Below, one piece after another: positions 17,241 through 27,775 of a stretch of 64,000 nt of DNA. Both the position numbers and the translations under genes were made by a program. Source of the stretch: an uncultured Armatimonadota bacterium. Lineage in GTDB: Bacteria > Armatimonadota > Fimbriimonadia > Fimbriimonadales > Fimbriimonadaceae. Numbering within the stretch: position 1 is the first letter of the stretch; each line of letters starts with the position of its first letter. The DNA is taken from positions 55,113 to 119,112 of the forward strand of contig CAIUHP010000030.1 of the NCBI GenBank assembly GCA_903899015.1, given 5' to 3'. The notes beneath the pieces are model-generated. The model was not told the DNA's origin, did not search any database, and saw only the letters and a program-made list of their open reading frames with translations.

Positions 17241-17805
17241 ATAAGGTCAAGAAATACTGATGCAAACGGACATCGTCCGTGAGCTCTGGGTGAAACGAGG
17301 TTCCGATGAGGTTGCCTTGCCGAACAGCTACGATTTTGCCGCCGTATGATGCGGTCGCGACGGCTGGCGAATGAACCTTCGTGACGATGGGAGCTCGAAT
17401 AAAGACCCCGAGGACGGGAGTGTCGATACCGTCTACAAGGACCTCGTCTTCAAAGCTATGGACCTGAGCGCCGAAGGCATTGCGCTCCACTTCAATATCT
17501 AGAAGTTCAAGGGTGTACTGACTGCGCCCTACCACCTTCGAGGCCATCATGATCATTCCCATGCAGGTTCCCCAAAGCGGCATACCTTTAGCGGCGGCAT
17601 CCTTGAGAGCACTTCCTAACCCGTAGCGTTCCATCAGCAACCCAACCGTGGTGCTTTCACCGCCAGGAATAATGGCTCGGTCCACCCGTGAAAGGTCTTC
17701 TGGGGTGCGGACTTCGACGACCTCTGAAGCACCAAGACCGCAGGCCAGAAGGGAAGTAATGTGCTTTTCAAAGTCGCCCTGAATGGCGATAACGCCGACT
17801 TGCAT
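17239..17805 (-). CDS. pdxT: Pyridoxal 5'-phosphate synthase glutaminase subunit PdxT
   Basis: Class I glutamine amidotransferase that feeds ammonia to PdxS for PLP synthesis. 188 residues from the ATG ending at 17805 (MQVGVIAIQGDF), the standard family start; upstream codons in frame are not conserved-looking. Motifs: GGESTTVG, the nucleophile Cys in GTCMGMIM and the catalytic His-Glu in SFHPEL. PdxS is not adjacent and must be elsewhere. The gene is divergent from the arginase gene. Confidence 0.93.
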   Translation of the reverse strand: MQVGVIAIQGDFEKHITSLLACGLGASEVVEVRTPEDLSRVDRAIIPGGESTTVGLLMERYGLGSALKDAAAKGMPLWGTCMGMIMMASKVVGRSQYTLELLDIEVERNAFGAQVHSFEDEVLVDGIDTPVLGVFIRAPIVTKVHSPAVATASYGGKIVAVRQGNLIGTSFHPELTDDVRLHQYFLTL

Positions 17806-17922
17806 AACAACCCAGTTTACTTGCAGACCCAACTTGCTGGGACAATGACAGTTGCCCGACTTTGACAAAGCTACAGTGTCTGTGTTCCTTTCCTACGGCT
17901 TGCGAGGTGCTACACTCCGTTC

Positions 17923-18861
17923 GTGATCGATGTTATTGGGGCTCCGTTTGACCTGTGCGGACGACGATTGGGTAGTCGCCTCGGCCCAGCCGCCCTGCGC
18001 CTCGCAGACCTGATTGAGACGCTGGAGGCACTTGGACTTGAAGTGGCGGATAAAGGAGATTGTGAGGTTGCCAAAGAATTTACGGCTCCCGATGGTATCC
18101 GAAATTTTGAGCCGCTCAAGCAATGCGTCAAGAGCTTGAGGTTGATGGTTTTCGAAAGCTTGGAGCGTGGCAATCTACCGATTGTCATGGGTGGAGAACA
18201 TACGCTCGCGGTTGCGGGTGTGAGTGCTGCATTAGAGATATTTGACGGTGACCTGGGTCTTATTTGGATCGACGCCCACGCAGATATCCATAACCCCGGT
18301 AGCTCAGATACCGGAAATGTTCATGGGATGCCGGTTGCGGCACTGGCTCAATATCCGAGCGGAGTAGAAGGCACAAAGGATACCGAGTGGCAAACCTTAC
18401 TTGACACGCTAGGATCTGGGCCTCCTTTGAATGTCGAGAACACGGCTTGGTACGCCTTGCGCGACGTAGACCAAGCGGAAAGAAGCCGATTGAACGGTCT
18501 TCCCATCTCCATGCACGACATCGATCGTCACGGAGTGGAACAGACCGTTAAGTGGATTGACCAATGGTTGCGAAGGTCCGGAGTGAGCAACGTCTGGATC
18601 TCGTTCGACGTTGATGCACTGGACCCCATTTTGGCGCCCGGAACGGGAACGGCAGTTCGCGGTGGACTCACCTATCGAGAGTCCCACCTTTGCGCGGAGC
18701 TTCTACGTGAAGCGCTCGACGCGAAAGATTGCCCGTATCGGCTGGTTGGAGTCGACCTTGTCGAAACAAATCCGCTGTACGACCATATGAATGAAACCGC
18801 GAAAATGGCAGTGGAGTGGCTCGCGTCACTTCTCGGAAAGACGATTTTAGGTAAGCGGTAA
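17923..18861 (+). CDS. rocF: Arginase (ureohydrolase family)
   Basis: Hydrolyses arginine to ornithine and urea with a two-manganese centre. 312 residues from a GTG start. Metal-binding motifs are all present: GGEHTLAV, WIDAHADIHNP and SFDVDALDP. N-terminal GAPFDLCGRRLGSRLGP and the downstream PGTGTAVRGGL loop favour arginase over agmatinase or formiminoglutamase. The TIGR00300 ornithine-processing enzyme at 54229 could use its product. The next gene begins 54 bases downstream. Confidence 0.85.
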   Translation: MIDVIGAPFDLCGRRLGSRLGPAALRLADLIETLEALGLEVADKGDCEVAKEFTAPDGIRNFEPLKQCVKSLRLMVFESLERGNLPIVMGGEHTLAVAGVSAALEIFDGDLGLIWIDAHADIHNPGSSDTGNVHGMPVAALAQYPSGVEGTKDTEWQTLLDTLGSGPPLNVENTAWYALRDVDQAERSRLNGLPISMHDIDRHGVEQTVKWIDQWLRRSGVSNVWISFDVDALDPILAPGTGTAVRGGLTYRESHLCAELLREALDAKDCPYRLVGVDLVETNPLYDHMNETAKMAVEWLASLLGKTILGKR

Positions 18862-18915
18862 CATGAACTTTGAAACGCCCAAGATCATGTCAACTTTGAG
18901 TGGTCCTTTAAATAT

Positions 18916-19878
18916 ATGAGCATCGAATCGGGAAGACGTGTACTAGCAGAAGAAGCAGCCGCAGTTGCATATTGCGCGGAGCATTTGGACGAATCCTTCA
19001 CTTTGGCTGCAAGCATGGTCCACAGTTGCGGTGGCCGGACGATTACTTGCGGAGTGGGAAAGTCGGGACATATCGCCCGCAAGATGGCCGGAACACTGAG
19101 TAGTACCGGAACTCCTAGCCTCTTCTTACACGCCTCAGAAGCGGTCCATGGCGATCTTGGGATGATCACGCTAAACGACGTCGTGATCATGTACAGCCAC
19201 AGTGGCGAAACCGACGAACTCGTCAAACTGTTTCCTTCGATTCGCTCCATTGGTGCTAAGACGATCCTCATTACGGGCCGTCCGGAAAGTAGCGCGGGCC
19301 GGCTGGCTGACTTAGTTCTTAACACCCATGTCGATCAAGAAGCTTGCTCGAACAATCTCGCTCCTACCACCAGCACAACGGTCATGTTGGCTTTGAGCGA
19401 TGCACTCGCGATAGCAGTTATGGATCGACGAGGATTTTCAAAGGAAGATTTTGCGAAGTTTCACCCGAGCGGCACACTTGGGAAGCGGCTACTCCTCAAA
19501 GTGGCCGATGCGATGCGACCTTATTCCGACATCGCCACACTTCCAGCTTCGGCATCGATTCTCGATGTGATGCAAGCAATTACCAACGCCGGCGTCGGCG
19601 CAGCATGTATCGTGGATGAAGAGCGACATTTGCTCGGCGTCATTAGCGACGGAGATTTGAGGAGGCATTTCGTAAGTGCGCCGAATCAGTTGCATGCTTC
19701 GGCGGCAACCATTCTGAATGCGCATCCTTCCACGATTGAGCCGGAGCTTCTAGCTGTAGAAGCCTTGGAATTCTTCCAAAACTTGCCGCGGAAGTTGGGC
19801 GACCTACCGGTTCTTGAGGACGGCAAGGTCGTGGGTCTGTTGATGTTAAAAGACCTCTTGCGAATCGGAATTGTTTAG
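18916..19878 (+). CDS. kdsD: Arabinose-5-phosphate isomerase (SIS + CBS domains)
   Basis: Converts ribulose 5-phosphate to arabinose 5-phosphate, the first step toward Kdo of lipopolysaccharide. 320 residues: SIS domain with GVGKSGHIARKMAGT, SHSGETDEL and HPSGTLGKRL, then two CBS domains (about 205-320). The length and layout match KdsD/KpsF. Presence implies an LPS- or capsule-type sugar and thus an outer membrane, though some relatives have other roles. No kds partner genes are nearby. Confidence 0.9.
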   Translation: MSIESGRRVLAEEAAAVAYCAEHLDESFTLAASMVHSCGGRTITCGVGKSGHIARKMAGTLSSTGTPSLFLHASEAVHGDLGMITLNDVVIMYSHSGETDELVKLFPSIRSIGAKTILITGRPESSAGRLADLVLNTHVDQEACSNNLAPTTSTTVMLALSDALAIAVMDRRGFSKEDFAKFHPSGTLGKRLLLKVADAMRPYSDIATLPASASILDVMQAITNAGVGAACIVDEERHLLGVISDGDLRRHFVSAPNQLHASAATILNAHPSTIEPELLAVEALEFFQNLPRKLGDLPVLEDGKVVGLLMLKDLLRIGIV

Positions 19879-20014
19879 TCGATCAACCCGTTCGGCTACC
19901 AAACATTGCCCCTTTTGGCTCTTCCAATAGTGCATTATGGGATCCATCACAGGGCGGAAACGCATATCTTCAATGCGATGGACGCGGACGGATGACAGCC
20001 GGAAAACGGTGCAT

Positions 20015-20040
20015 AAATTGTGCCAAACATGTTGGCAATT
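20015..20040. promoter_or_regulatory. Imperfect dyad upstream of the nrdR promoter
   Basis: TGCCAA-N5-TTGGCA at 20021-20037, extended by AAATTG on the left and AATTT on the right. It ends about 18 bases upstream of the -35 box, a usual place for an activator or accessory repressor site. Confidence 0.45.
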
Positions 20041-20057
20041 TGTGCGCAACTTTTGGC

Positions 20058-20087
20058 TTGACATTCCACCCCTTGTGGTTAGATAAT
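20058..20087 (+). promoter_or_regulatory. Promoter of nrdR-nrdJ
   Basis: TTGACA (20058-20063), 18-bp spacer and GATAAT (20082-20087). The best-matching sigma-70-type promoter in the window; predicted transcription start near 20094, giving a leader of about 30 bases. Confidence 0.75.
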
Positions 20088-20108
20088 GCTTAGGCTACTA
20101 CAGGTAGT
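20066..20108. promoter_or_regulatory. Candidate paired NrdR boxes
   Basis: Two short dyads: CCAC-N5-GTGG (20066-20078), between -35 and -10, and ACTAC-AG-GTAGT (20097-20108), at the transcript start. The centres are about 30.5 bp apart. Known NrdR sites are paired 16-bp boxes about three helical turns apart with a flanking CACTA/TAGTG-like pattern. The outer bases fit; the central ATATAT is not conserved here. Confidence 0.4.
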
Positions 20109-20125
20109 GGTTTGAAAGGAAACAA

Positions 20126-20602
20126 ATGCACTGCCCGTTCTGCGGATTTATTGATCAGAGAGTATTGGACTCTCGTCCTGCGCGGGACGGCGAAGCGATT
20201 CGACGACGACGCGAGTGCAGTGGCTGCGGACGTAGGTTTACGACGTTCGAAGAGCCAGAAAGGCCGCGACTTTTCGTAGTAAAGCGTGGTGGTTCACGAC
20301 AAGAATTCAGTCGTGACAAAGTTCTTAGTTCCATGGTGCTCGCCTGCCGTAAGCGACCGGTAGATGTCGAGACGCTCAGGCAAGCCTGTGAGCGAGTGGA
20401 GCGAGACCTATTTCAAGAGTACGAGGAAGAGGTCCCATCCAATGCGATTGGGCCCCTCGTGCTTCGAGAACTCATGGTCATTGACACAGTCGCCTATGTG
20501 CGGTTTGCGAGTGTCTACTTTGAGTTCGAAACAGTAGTTGACTTCGAAGAAATCATTAGTTCAGTACAGAAAGGGGCAGCCGGAGAGGCCGTGCTGCGAT
20601 AG
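20126..20602 (+). CDS. nrdR: Transcriptional repressor NrdR
   Basis: Zinc-ribbon/ATP-cone repressor of ribonucleotide reductase genes; it senses dATP/ATP. 158 residues, normal. The zinc ribbon is formed by CPFCG and CSGCGRRF (residues 3-36), with [17 protein letters not shown] as the DNA-contact stretch, followed by an ATP cone (about 49-139). Cotranscribed with nrdJ, which starts 20 bases after its stop, so the repressor probably controls its own operon. Confidence 0.95.
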   Translation: MHCPFCGFIDQRVLDSRPARDGEAIRRRRECSGCGRRFTTFEEPERPRLFVVKRGGSRQEFSRDKVLSSMVLACRKRPVDVETLRQACERVERDLFQEYEEEVPSNAIGPLVLRELMVIDTVAYVRFASVYFEFETVVDFEEIISSVQKGAAGEAVLR

Positions 20603-20621
20603 CGAGAGGAAGCTTCCGAGA

Positions 20622-23600
20622 ATGAAAATTAGCCGATACTTTACACAACAGGGTGCAAACCCGTATAACGGAATTCCGTTTGAACCTCGCAAGAGCGAGA
20701 TCAGAAATCCGGATGGTTCCACCGTTTTCTTGATGGAGAACGTGATGGTGCCTGCTCATTGGTCGCAGGTTGCAACGGATATCCTGGCCCAGAAATATTT
20801 CCGGAAAGCAGGCTTAACCGTCGGCCTCGTAAATGGAGTTCCTGAAGGCGATCCCAACTTGTCGTTCCTGGTTCCAACGGCTGAGCACGAAACCGACAGC
20901 CGTCAAGTGTTCCACCGGTTGGCGGGATGCTGGCGACACTGGGGTGAAACTAACGGCTATTTCACAACTCCAGAAGATGCCCAAGCTTTCTATGACGAAC
21001 TCGTTCATATGTTAGCCAAGCAGGTTGCGGCACCTAACTCGCCCCAATGGTTCAACACCGGCCTGAATTTTGCTTACGGCATCACGGGCGGTGCCCAGGG
21101 CCACTACTATGTGGATCCCAAGACGGGTGAACTCACTCGCAGCCAGAACGCCTACGAGCGACCTCAGCCTCACGCTTGCTTCATTCTCAGCGTGAAGGAT
21201 GACTTAGTCAATGAAGGCGGCATCATGGATCTTTGGACCCGTGAAGCTCGAATCTTCAAGTACGGTTCTGGAGTTGGCACAAACTTCTCGAAGATTAGAG
21301 GAGAGAACGAAAGACTCAGCGGCGGAGGCAAATCCAGCGGCCTTATGAGTTTCCTTCGAGTGGGTGACCGCAGCGCAGGTGCCATCAAGTCTGGCGGTAC
21401 GACTCGTCGAGCGGCCAAGATGGTCTGCTTGGATTTGGAGCACCCTGACATTGAAACGTTCATTAATTGGAAGGTCATTGAAGAGCAGAAAGTTGCCGCG
21501 CTCGTAACCGGTTCCAAGCTAAACGAAAAGCACTTGAACGCAGTCATGCGAGCGTGCTGGCAGCCAAATGGTCCTATTTCAGACGATCAGACTCCGGACT
21601 TCAACCCTCGAACGAATGCCGAACTTCGAAAGGCGATTGCCGAGGCAAAGATTAGTGAGATCCCGCTCAACTACATTCAGCGAGCGATCCAGTTTGCTCA
21701 GCAGGGCTTCAAGTCCCTCAAGTTCCCAACGTACGATACGGGCTACGAATCAGAGGCCTACTTAACAGTTTCCGGTCAGAACAGTAACAACTCGGTTCGT
21801 GTTCCCAACGAGTTCTTTTACGCAGTCGAGCGCAATACCGACTGGCACCTGACATCTCGAACGAACGGAAAGGTCGTAAAGACCCTTGAGGCACAAGAGC
21901 TTTGGGAGCAAATCTGCGAAGCGGCTTGGAACAGTGCCGACCCTGGACTGCAATACGATACGACGATCAATGAATGGCACACGTGCCCGGCCGATGGTCG
22001 AATCAACGCGAGCAATCCCTGCTCGGAATACATGTTCCTTGACGACACGGCTTGTAACCTCGCGAGTATCAACCTGGTTCGCTTCTACGATGAGCAGACA
22101 GGCAAGTTCGATATCAAGGGATATGAGCACGCCATCCGAATTTGGACCGTGGTTCTTGAAATCTCAGTCTTGATGGCTCAGTTCCCATCGAAAGAGATTG
22201 CTCAACTCAGCTACAACTTCCGAACCTTGGGCTTGGGATACGCCAATCTTGGAGCGTTGCTCATGCAGATGGGTATTCCGTATGACAGCCCAGAAGGATT
22301 TGCGATTACCGGTGCGCTGACGTCCATTTTGGGTGGTGGAAGCTACGCTGCCAGTGCCGAGATGGCAGGTGAACTAGGTCGGTTCCCATCTTACGAGCGC
22401 AACGAAGCTTCGATGTTGCGCGTCATTCGCAATCATCGTCGAGCCGCCTACAACGCTCCTAAGGACGATTACGAAGGACTCAGCATCTATCCGGTAGGCA
22501 TCAGCGAAAAAGACTGCCCTGCCGACATGCTAACGGTCGCTCGGGAAGCTTGGGATAAGGCCGAGATGCTTGGAGTGATGCACGGGTTCAAGAATGCTCA
22601 AGTTACCGTTCTTGCCCCGACCGGTACGATCGGTCTCATCATGGATTGCGATACCACAGGTATCGAGCCAGACTTCGCCCTCGTTAAGTTCAAAAAACTT
22701 GCTGGAGGCGGATACTTCAAGATCATCAACCAATCCATTCCACCCGCGCTGACGAAGCTTGGTTACTCTGAGAAGCAGGTTGCGGACATTATTGGATATG
22801 CGCTTGGCAACAAGACCCTGAAGGGCGCGCCGTACATCAATCATGAAACGCTGGCGGCGAAAGGCTTCACTCCTGAAGCCCTTCACCAGTTGGAAGGTGC
22901 GCTAGAGAATGCCTTTGAGATCGGTTTTGCCTTCAACAAGTGGACCTTCGGCGATGACTTTTGCAAGAATGTCCTTGGCTTCACCGACGAGCAACTGAAT
23001 GACTGGACCTTCAATATGCTCGCCGAGTTGGGATTTGCCAAGAGCGAGATCGATGCCGCAAATGAATACGTTTGCGGAACAATGACGGTCGAGGGTGCTC
23101 CTCACCTCCTGGATATCCACCTTCCGGTCTTTGATTGTGCGAACCGGTGTGGCAAGAAGGGGCAGAGATTTATCAGCGCGGGTGGTCACATTCGTCAGAT
23201 GGCGGCCGCTCAGCCGTTCCTCTCGGGAGCGATCTCTAAGACGATCAACCTTCCAGCCGAAGCTTCGATTCAAGAGGTAAAGGATGCGTACTGGCTATCT
23301 TGGACCTTGGGCTTGAAGGCGAACGCACTTTATCGAGATGGATCAAAGCTCTCGCAGCCTCTCAATGCCTCATCGGATGATGCAGCCGCCGCGATTCTAG
23401 AAGCCTCCTACGACGCAGACATCGTGACTCCCGAAGTTGCAGTGGCGAGCACGGCTGCTCAGCCCCGAACCGAAGCACCGGTTGCGGTTTCGGCACAAGA
23501 TCCGGTGATGGAAACGGCTACTAAGCTGATCTATCGCTACATTTCGAAGCGAAGAGTTCTTCCTGCCCGTCGACGAGGTTACACACAAAAGGCTCGAGTA

Positions 23601-24401
23601 GGCGGACACAAGGTCTACCTACGAACAGGCGAATTTGAGGACGGAGCCATCGGTGAAATCTTCATCGATATGCACCGAGAAGGAGCCGCGTTCCGAAGCT
23701 TGATGAACTGCTTTGCAATCGCTGTGTCGCTCGGTCTGCAGTATGGCGTTCCGCTTGAGGAGTTCGTCGAAGCATTCGTCTTCACTCGATTCGAGCCAAA
23801 TGGTAGCGTCCAGGGGCACGACAACATTAAGATGTCAACCTCGGTAATCGACTACATCTTCCGCGAACTAGCTCTCAGCTACCTTGGACGAACCGATTTG
23901 GTTCAGGTCAAGCCCGAGGACCTTAGAGGTGATTCGATCGGTAAGCCGAGCCAATCACCTGCATATGAGGACGAAGAAGTTGAGAGTGATGACTTCCGAG
24001 GTCAAGTGCCAGGTCGAGCCTACGAAGATCACACTGCGGCAGGGTTTAAACCCAACACCGGCCAGGATGCTCTGCCTTTCGACACCAACCCTCAAGCAGT
24101 CGGAAGTCCGACTTGGGAACTTGAACAAAAGCAAAAGTCAGCTGAGCCTCAATACGAAGAGCGAATCGTAAGCGGCCATGGAGCCAAGGGAAAGATGCTC
24201 GTCGAGTCTCCAGGTACGGCGGCCGCGCCCAAACCTAAGGCCGCCAATAGTGAAGTGGCCCAGATTGTTGAAAAGATCCGTCAAGCTCGTCTGAAGGGCT
24301 ATGAAGGCGATCCATGTAGCAATTGCGGAGCGTTCACCATGGTCCGAAATGGAGTTTGCTTGAAGTGTGACTCTTGCGGCGAGACGAGTGGGTGTAGCTA
24401 G
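20622..24401 (+). CDS. nrdJ: Adenosylcobalamin-dependent ribonucleotide reductase (class II)
   Basis: Reduces ribonucleotides to deoxyribonucleotides using a B12-derived radical, independent of oxygen. 1,259 residues from ATG 20622 ([11 protein letters not shown]), the typical NrdJ start; the frame extends to 20538 inside nrdR. The catalytic region has [16 protein letters not shown] (radical site Asn-Cys-Glu) and PTGTIG. The C terminus carries a zinc-ribbon-like cysteine cluster (CSNCG ... [13 protein letters not shown]) that supplies the redox-active thiols. A Pro/Ala/Glu-rich linker precedes it. It is the only RNR in the window and is followed by a terminator. Confidence 0.95.
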   Translation: MKISRYFTQQGANPYNGIPFEPRKSEIRNPDGSTVFLMENVMVPAHWSQVATDILAQKYFRKAGLTVGLVNGVPEGDPNLSFLVPTAEHETDSRQVFHRLAGCWRHWGETNGYFTTPEDAQAFYDELVHMLAKQVAAPNSPQWFNTGLNFAYGITGGAQGHYYVDPKTGELTRSQNAYERPQPHACFILSVKDDLVNEGGIMDLWTREARIFKYGSGVGTNFSKIRGENERLSGGGKSSGLMSFLRVGDRSAGAIKSGGTTRRAAKMVCLDLEHPDIETFINWKVIEEQKVAALVTGSKLNEKHLNAVMRACWQPNGPISDDQTPDFNPRTNAELRKAIAEAKISEIPLNYIQRAIQFAQQGFKSLKFPTYDTGYESEAYLTVSGQNSNNSVRVPNEFFYAVERNTDWHLTSRTNGKVVKTLEAQELWEQICEAAWNSADPGLQYDTTINEWHTCPADGRINASNPCSEYMFLDDTACNLASINLVRFYDEQTGKFDIKGYEHAIRIWTVVLEISVLMAQFPSKEIAQLSYNFRTLGLGYANLGALLMQMGIPYDSPEGFAITGALTSILGGGSYAASAEMAGELGRFPSYERNEASMLRVIRNHRRAAYNAPKDDYEGLSIYPVGISEKDCPADMLTVAREAWDKAEMLGVMHGFKNAQVTVLAPTGTIGLIMDCDTTGIEPDFALVKFKKLAGGGYFKIINQSIPPALTKLGYSEKQVADIIGYALGNKTLKGAPYINHETLAAKGFTPEALHQLEGALENAFEIGFAFNKWTFGDDFCKNVLGFTDEQLNDWTFNMLAELGFAKSEIDAANEYVCGTMTVEGAPHLLDIHLPVFDCANRCGKKGQRFISAGGHIRQMAAAQPFLSGAISKTINLPAEASIQEVKDAYWLSWTLGLKANALYRDGSKLSQPLNASSDDAAAAILEASYDADIVTPEVAVASTAAQPRTEAPVAVSAQDPVMETATKLIYRYISKRRVLPARRRGYTQKARVGGHKVYLRTGEFEDGAIGEIFIDMHREGAAFRSLMNCFAIAVSLGLQYGVPLEEFVEAFVFTRFEPNGSVQGHDNIKMSTSVIDYIFRELALSYLGRTDLVQVKPEDLRGDSIGKPSQSPAYEDEEVESDDFRGQVPGRAYEDHTAAGFKPNTGQDALPFDTNPQAVGSPTWELEQKQKSAEPQYEERIVSGHGAKGKMLVESPGTAAAPKPKAANSEVAQIVEKIRQARLKGYEGDPCSNCGAFTMVRNGVCLKCDSCGETSGCS

Positions 24402-24413
24402 ACTTTAGCCACC

Positions 24414-24464
24414 AAAAAGCCGCCTTTGATTTTCCTTAGTTGGAAAGTTCAAAGGCGGCTTTTT
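24414..24464. terminator. Terminator after nrdJ
   Basis: Long stem (AAAAAGCCGCCTTTGA against TCAAAGGCGGCTTTTT, 24414-24429 with 24449-24464) around a 19-base loop. T-rich end on the plus strand and A-run on the left arm allow use from both sides; the next gene is convergent. Confidence 0.9.
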
Positions 24465-24485
24465 CGTGTGGAAAGGTTCGAATCG

Positions 24486-24866
24486 TTAGCTGGTATGGCG
24501 AGGAACGAAGCTTTTAACCCAGTCTCGACCGACGATTGTGAGCGCGAAACCCTTGCCGTAGTCGGTGCTTCTCACTTCTGAACTGACAGCGCGTGGACCT
24601 GGGCGAAGGTACCCTTTTTGCACGAGATCCCAAGCGGCATCCATAAGTAGTCGATCAATAAGAACCGCACCATGAGCTTCGGTGCCTGGTGCCGGGGGAG
24701 CGTTTCGAATCTCCTCGTGAACCCAGGGAAGAAAAAGGTCGTAAACGTGCGAGTGACGTTGCATGGGCCCAGTTGGGTCTCGCAGGGTTTCCCAGATGAA
24801 CTCACGTAAGAAGTCGTCAGTCTCGTCCAGGTTTCGTAGCAGCAGTCCGCGTGTCGATAGAAGCAT
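24486..24866 (-). CDS. Hypothetical protein
   Basis: 126 residues, no signal peptide or membrane segment. Rich in charged and aromatic residues; the N-terminal half looks helical and the C-terminal part (LVQKGYLRPGPR ... GKGFALTIVGRDWV) resembles the recognition helix and wing of a winged-helix domain, but I cannot assign a family. It sits alone between convergent nrdJ and the S9 peptidase gene, separated from the latter by about 75 bases, on the same strand. Coding is likely because codon use is even and no competing frame is better. Confidence 0.6.
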   Translation of the reverse strand: MLLSTRGLLLRNLDETDDFLREFIWETLRDPTGPMQRHSHVYDLFLPWVHEEIRNAPPAPGTEAHGAVLIDRLLMDAAWDLVQKGYLRPGPRAVSSEVRSTDYGKGFALTIVGRDWVKSFVPRHTS

Positions 24867-24942
24867 TATTTGCCCCCTTTGTTATTAAGACTCTTTCCCC
24901 ATGCAAAGGTTCATCCTGTGCATGGGGTTAGGGATCCGTTTC

Positions 24943-27657
24943 TTATTGTCCCTTGTCATTCATGTCCGCACTGTGCGAATAATTGTCGCCCATCAGGTGG
25001 GTGCAGAAATATTCGAAGAGCATCTCGTTGAAGTAGGGCTGGAGATCGCCGTATCCGTGAGGCTTGCCAGGCATGAGCATATAGTCGAACCGCTTGTTGG
25101 CCCGAATTAGAGCGTCAATAAGGCGGAAGGTTCCAGCATAGTGGACATTGTTGTCCATGTCGCCATGGACCAATAACAACTTGCCCTTCAGATTGGCCGC
25201 GATCTCGGCGTTGGTGGGAACGTGAATCTCAAAACGAGTCTCTCCGGTACCGGTGGTTTGGTTTCCATCGCCATTTTGAGTCCCGGTTTGACCGGATCCT
25301 GTTCCTGTACGTCTACGGCCTTGGCGCTGCTGCTGCGGGTCTTCGCTTTGAAGAGGAAGCAACATTCGATCGAGAATTACCGAATCTTGGAAGGACTGAG
25401 CTAACTCATCCTGGTTGTTGCCGATATAGGCTTCTTCATCGCCGGTGGCTTCGTCGCCATCCGGTCCGCCCGCTCCTGCACCCGTGGATGCACCGGCAGT
25501 TGCGGCTTTGACGGGGCCGGTTACTTCTCGGAGGCCGTGGTACTGCTCCGACCAGTTTTGATTGTAGATGTTGTTATCGTGGTTACCCGAGGAAGACACA
25601 CCAACTTTGAAAAAGTCATTGAAGGGAGGCAATAGCAGCGCCGCTGCGGTCATGAAGCCTCCACCCGAGTGGCCGAAGATTCCCACCCGATCCGTGTCGA
25701 TCCAGGGATATTTAGCGCCGAGTTGTTCCACTCCCGCTTTCTTGTCTGCCAAACCGTAATCGCGCAGATTGAAGTAACCAAACGTGTCGTAAGCCTTTGA
25801 TCGCTTGGGATTGCCGCCACGGTTACCGATCTGAACGACGATAAAGCCTAACTGAGCGAGGCGCTGAGTGCCCGCGTTGGCAGTGAACGTTGTGGTGACG
25901 CTTTCCGTCTGGGGGCCCGGATAGACATTCAAAATAATCGGATATTTCTTCTTCGCGTCGAAGTCAAACGGCTTCCACATCGCCCCATAAATATCCGTCA
26001 CTCCGTCCGCTGCCTTGACCCTAAATGTTTCTGGCATCTTCCAGCCGGTCGCGGTCAATCTGGTTAGATCGGTCTCTTCCAGCTTCAAAAGGACCTTCCC
26101 TCGCTCGTCACGGAGGACGGACTGCGGAGCAAGATCGACTCGTGAATAGTTGTCAACTTCGTAGTGGTGCTTGGGGGAGAGTACTGAAGCGTGATCTCCG
26201 TCGCCTTTATCTAGTAAGGTGAGATCGGTTCCATCGAGGTTGGCTCGATACATGTGAGTGAACGTTGGATTCTGGTCGGCTTCGCGACCGTTACCCATCA
26301 GCCAGATTTGTCCTTTCTCAGCGTCTAGATCAACAATCGAATCGGTGCGGAACGGACCAGAGGTAATTTCGTTCTTAAGCTTCCCATCGTTGGAATAGAC
26401 ATAGTAGCGTCCCCAACCGCTGCGCTCCGACCACCAAATCATGTCCCCACCGGGTTTCACATACCTAACCGGCTGGGTGCCAATAAAACCGCTTTCAGTC
26501 TGCTCAGTAATCAATGGCTTGACCGCATTGATCTTCATATCAATGTCGCAAAGCTCCAAGTGACGTTGAAGTCGATCTCGACGAGCAAACCGAAGATGCT
26601 CAGAAGATTCGAACCAGTGAAGGTCGAACAGCTGTTGATCCTTCCACTTTTCAACCTTCATCGGTTGTAGGGTCTTCGTATCGCGATGGAAGACATAAAG
26701 CTCCGTCTGCGTGACGTTTACGTCTCCAGGCATCGAATACTTGTAAGTTACGACCTCAGGTCGTGGCATTGCGAGGGAATTGACAAGGTATAGGTCCTTA
26801 ACTTTTCGCGAGTCACGCCGTTCGATTGCGAAAGATTTGGAGTCGGGAGACCAAATCGCACCGACCCGAATTCGCTTCTCCTTTGCATCGGCTGCGGCTG
26901 AACCATACCCATAGTCCTTTACGCCATCTTTGGTGAGTTGAACAGGCTTGTCTTCAGCAGAAACTTCGGCATAGTATAGGTTTTCGTCCTGAGCATATAC
27001 ATATGCTTTCTTGTCGGGTGAGAGGACTCGGAAATTGGTGCCAGCCGCACCACGAGCGCCTCCTCGGCCTCCGCCTCCGCCACGCTGACCTCCGAAGCGG
27101 TTAGCTGGCGGAGCATCGTCTTCAGGGGGATCGGTTGGGAGTACCTTTCCGACTTGCTTCAGCTTGCCGGTTGCCAATTCGAATTCGTAGCGAAAGCCTT
27201 CAACAACAAACCGGAATGCTTTCCCGTCCTTATTAAATGTAACGGTTGTGATCGGTAGATTGGTTGAGTCGTACGGGCGGTGAGCCAGCTCAGAAAGCAA
27301 CGACGCCATCTTCGCGACGTCAAAAAGGGGCCGCTTCGACCGAGCATGGGGATCGACTCGATAGAACTTGGTGCCACTGCTGTCTTTCCAGCTGTACCAA
27401 AAGGTGTCGGTGTCGTTGATCCAATGGGGCACTACGCTCGTGCTGTAGACGTATTGTTGGATGTACTCCGCCGTAAATCGGTTTGCGAGTTTCCAGTTGG
27501 CGTGATTAACCGGCGCAGGTAGTTTGTCAGTGAGTGCAGATGAGCTACCAATCGTAATTACCAGAACTGCGGCATAAACTGCAGTCCGGCTAAGCGCGTT
27601 ATAAGGATGATGGAAAGGAATGGAGGATGGGTGAATAGGATATGAGAAATGCCCCAT
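24943..27657 (-). CDS. S9-family prolyl oligopeptidase (DPP IV type), exported
   Basis: About 904 residues from ATG at 27657; the frame opens with a TTG at 27684, and neither start has a clear ribosome binding site. A signal segment (VYAAVLVITIGSSSA) precedes a beta-propeller of the DPP IV N-terminal type and a C-terminal alpha/beta hydrolase. Nucleophile GHSGGGF near residue 663, Asp in HGDMDNNV near 832, His in KPHGYGD near 865. Unusual: a low-complexity Gly/Thr/Gln/Asp-rich insert of nearly 100 residues (about 715-810) between nucleophile and Asp, and a short Gly/Arg run in the propeller. It probably cleaves Pro/Ala-containing peptides in the periplasm. Confidence 0.88.
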   Translation of the reverse strand: MGHFSYPIHPSSIPFHHPYNALSRTAVYAAVLVITIGSSSALTDKLPAPVNHANWKLANRFTAEYIQQYVYSTSVVPHWINDTDTFWYSWKDSSGTKFYRVDPHARSKRPLFDVAKMASLLSELAHRPYDSTNLPITTVTFNKDGKAFRFVVEGFRYEFELATGKLKQVGKVLPTDPPEDDAPPANRFGGQRGGGGGRGGARGAAGTNFRVLSPDKKAYVYAQDENLYYAEVSAEDKPVQLTKDGVKDYGYGSAAADAKEKRIRVGAIWSPDSKSFAIERRDSRKVKDLYLVNSLAMPRPEVVTYKYSMPGDVNVTQTELYVFHRDTKTLQPMKVEKWKDQQLFDLHWFESSEHLRFARRDRLQRHLELCDIDMKINAVKPLITEQTESGFIGTQPVRYVKPGGDMIWWSERSGWGRYYVYSNDGKLKNEITSGPFRTDSIVDLDAEKGQIWLMGNGREADQNPTFTHMYRANLDGTDLTLLDKGDGDHASVLSPKHHYEVDNYSRVDLAPQSVLRDERGKVLLKLEETDLTRLTATGWKMPETFRVKAADGVTDIYGAMWKPFDFDAKKKYPIILNVYPGPQTESVTTTFTANAGTQRLAQLGFIVVQIGNRGGNPKRSKAYDTFGYFNLRDYGLADKKAGVEQLGAKYPWIDTDRVGIFGHSGGGFMTAAALLLPPFNDFFKVGVSSSGNHDNNIYNQNWSEQYHGLREVTGPVKAATAGASTGAGAGGPDGDEATGDEEAYIGNNQDELAQSFQDSVILDRMLLPLQSEDPQQQRQGRRRTGTGSGQTGTQNGDGNQTTGTGETRFEIHVPTNAEIAANLKGKLLLVHGDMDNNVHYAGTFRLIDALIRANKRFDYMLMPGKPHGYGDLQPYFNEMLFEYFCTHLMGDNYSHSADMNDKGQ

Positions 27658-27775
27658 CGAACTATTATCAAACTTTGAGTTCAAAGAGGGGCTTGGGTTA
27701 GAGCTTTCACACCAATTTGTCGGCGATACGGAAGCACCTAGCTCCTCAGATTTAACTCATCATTGAGACGCAAAT

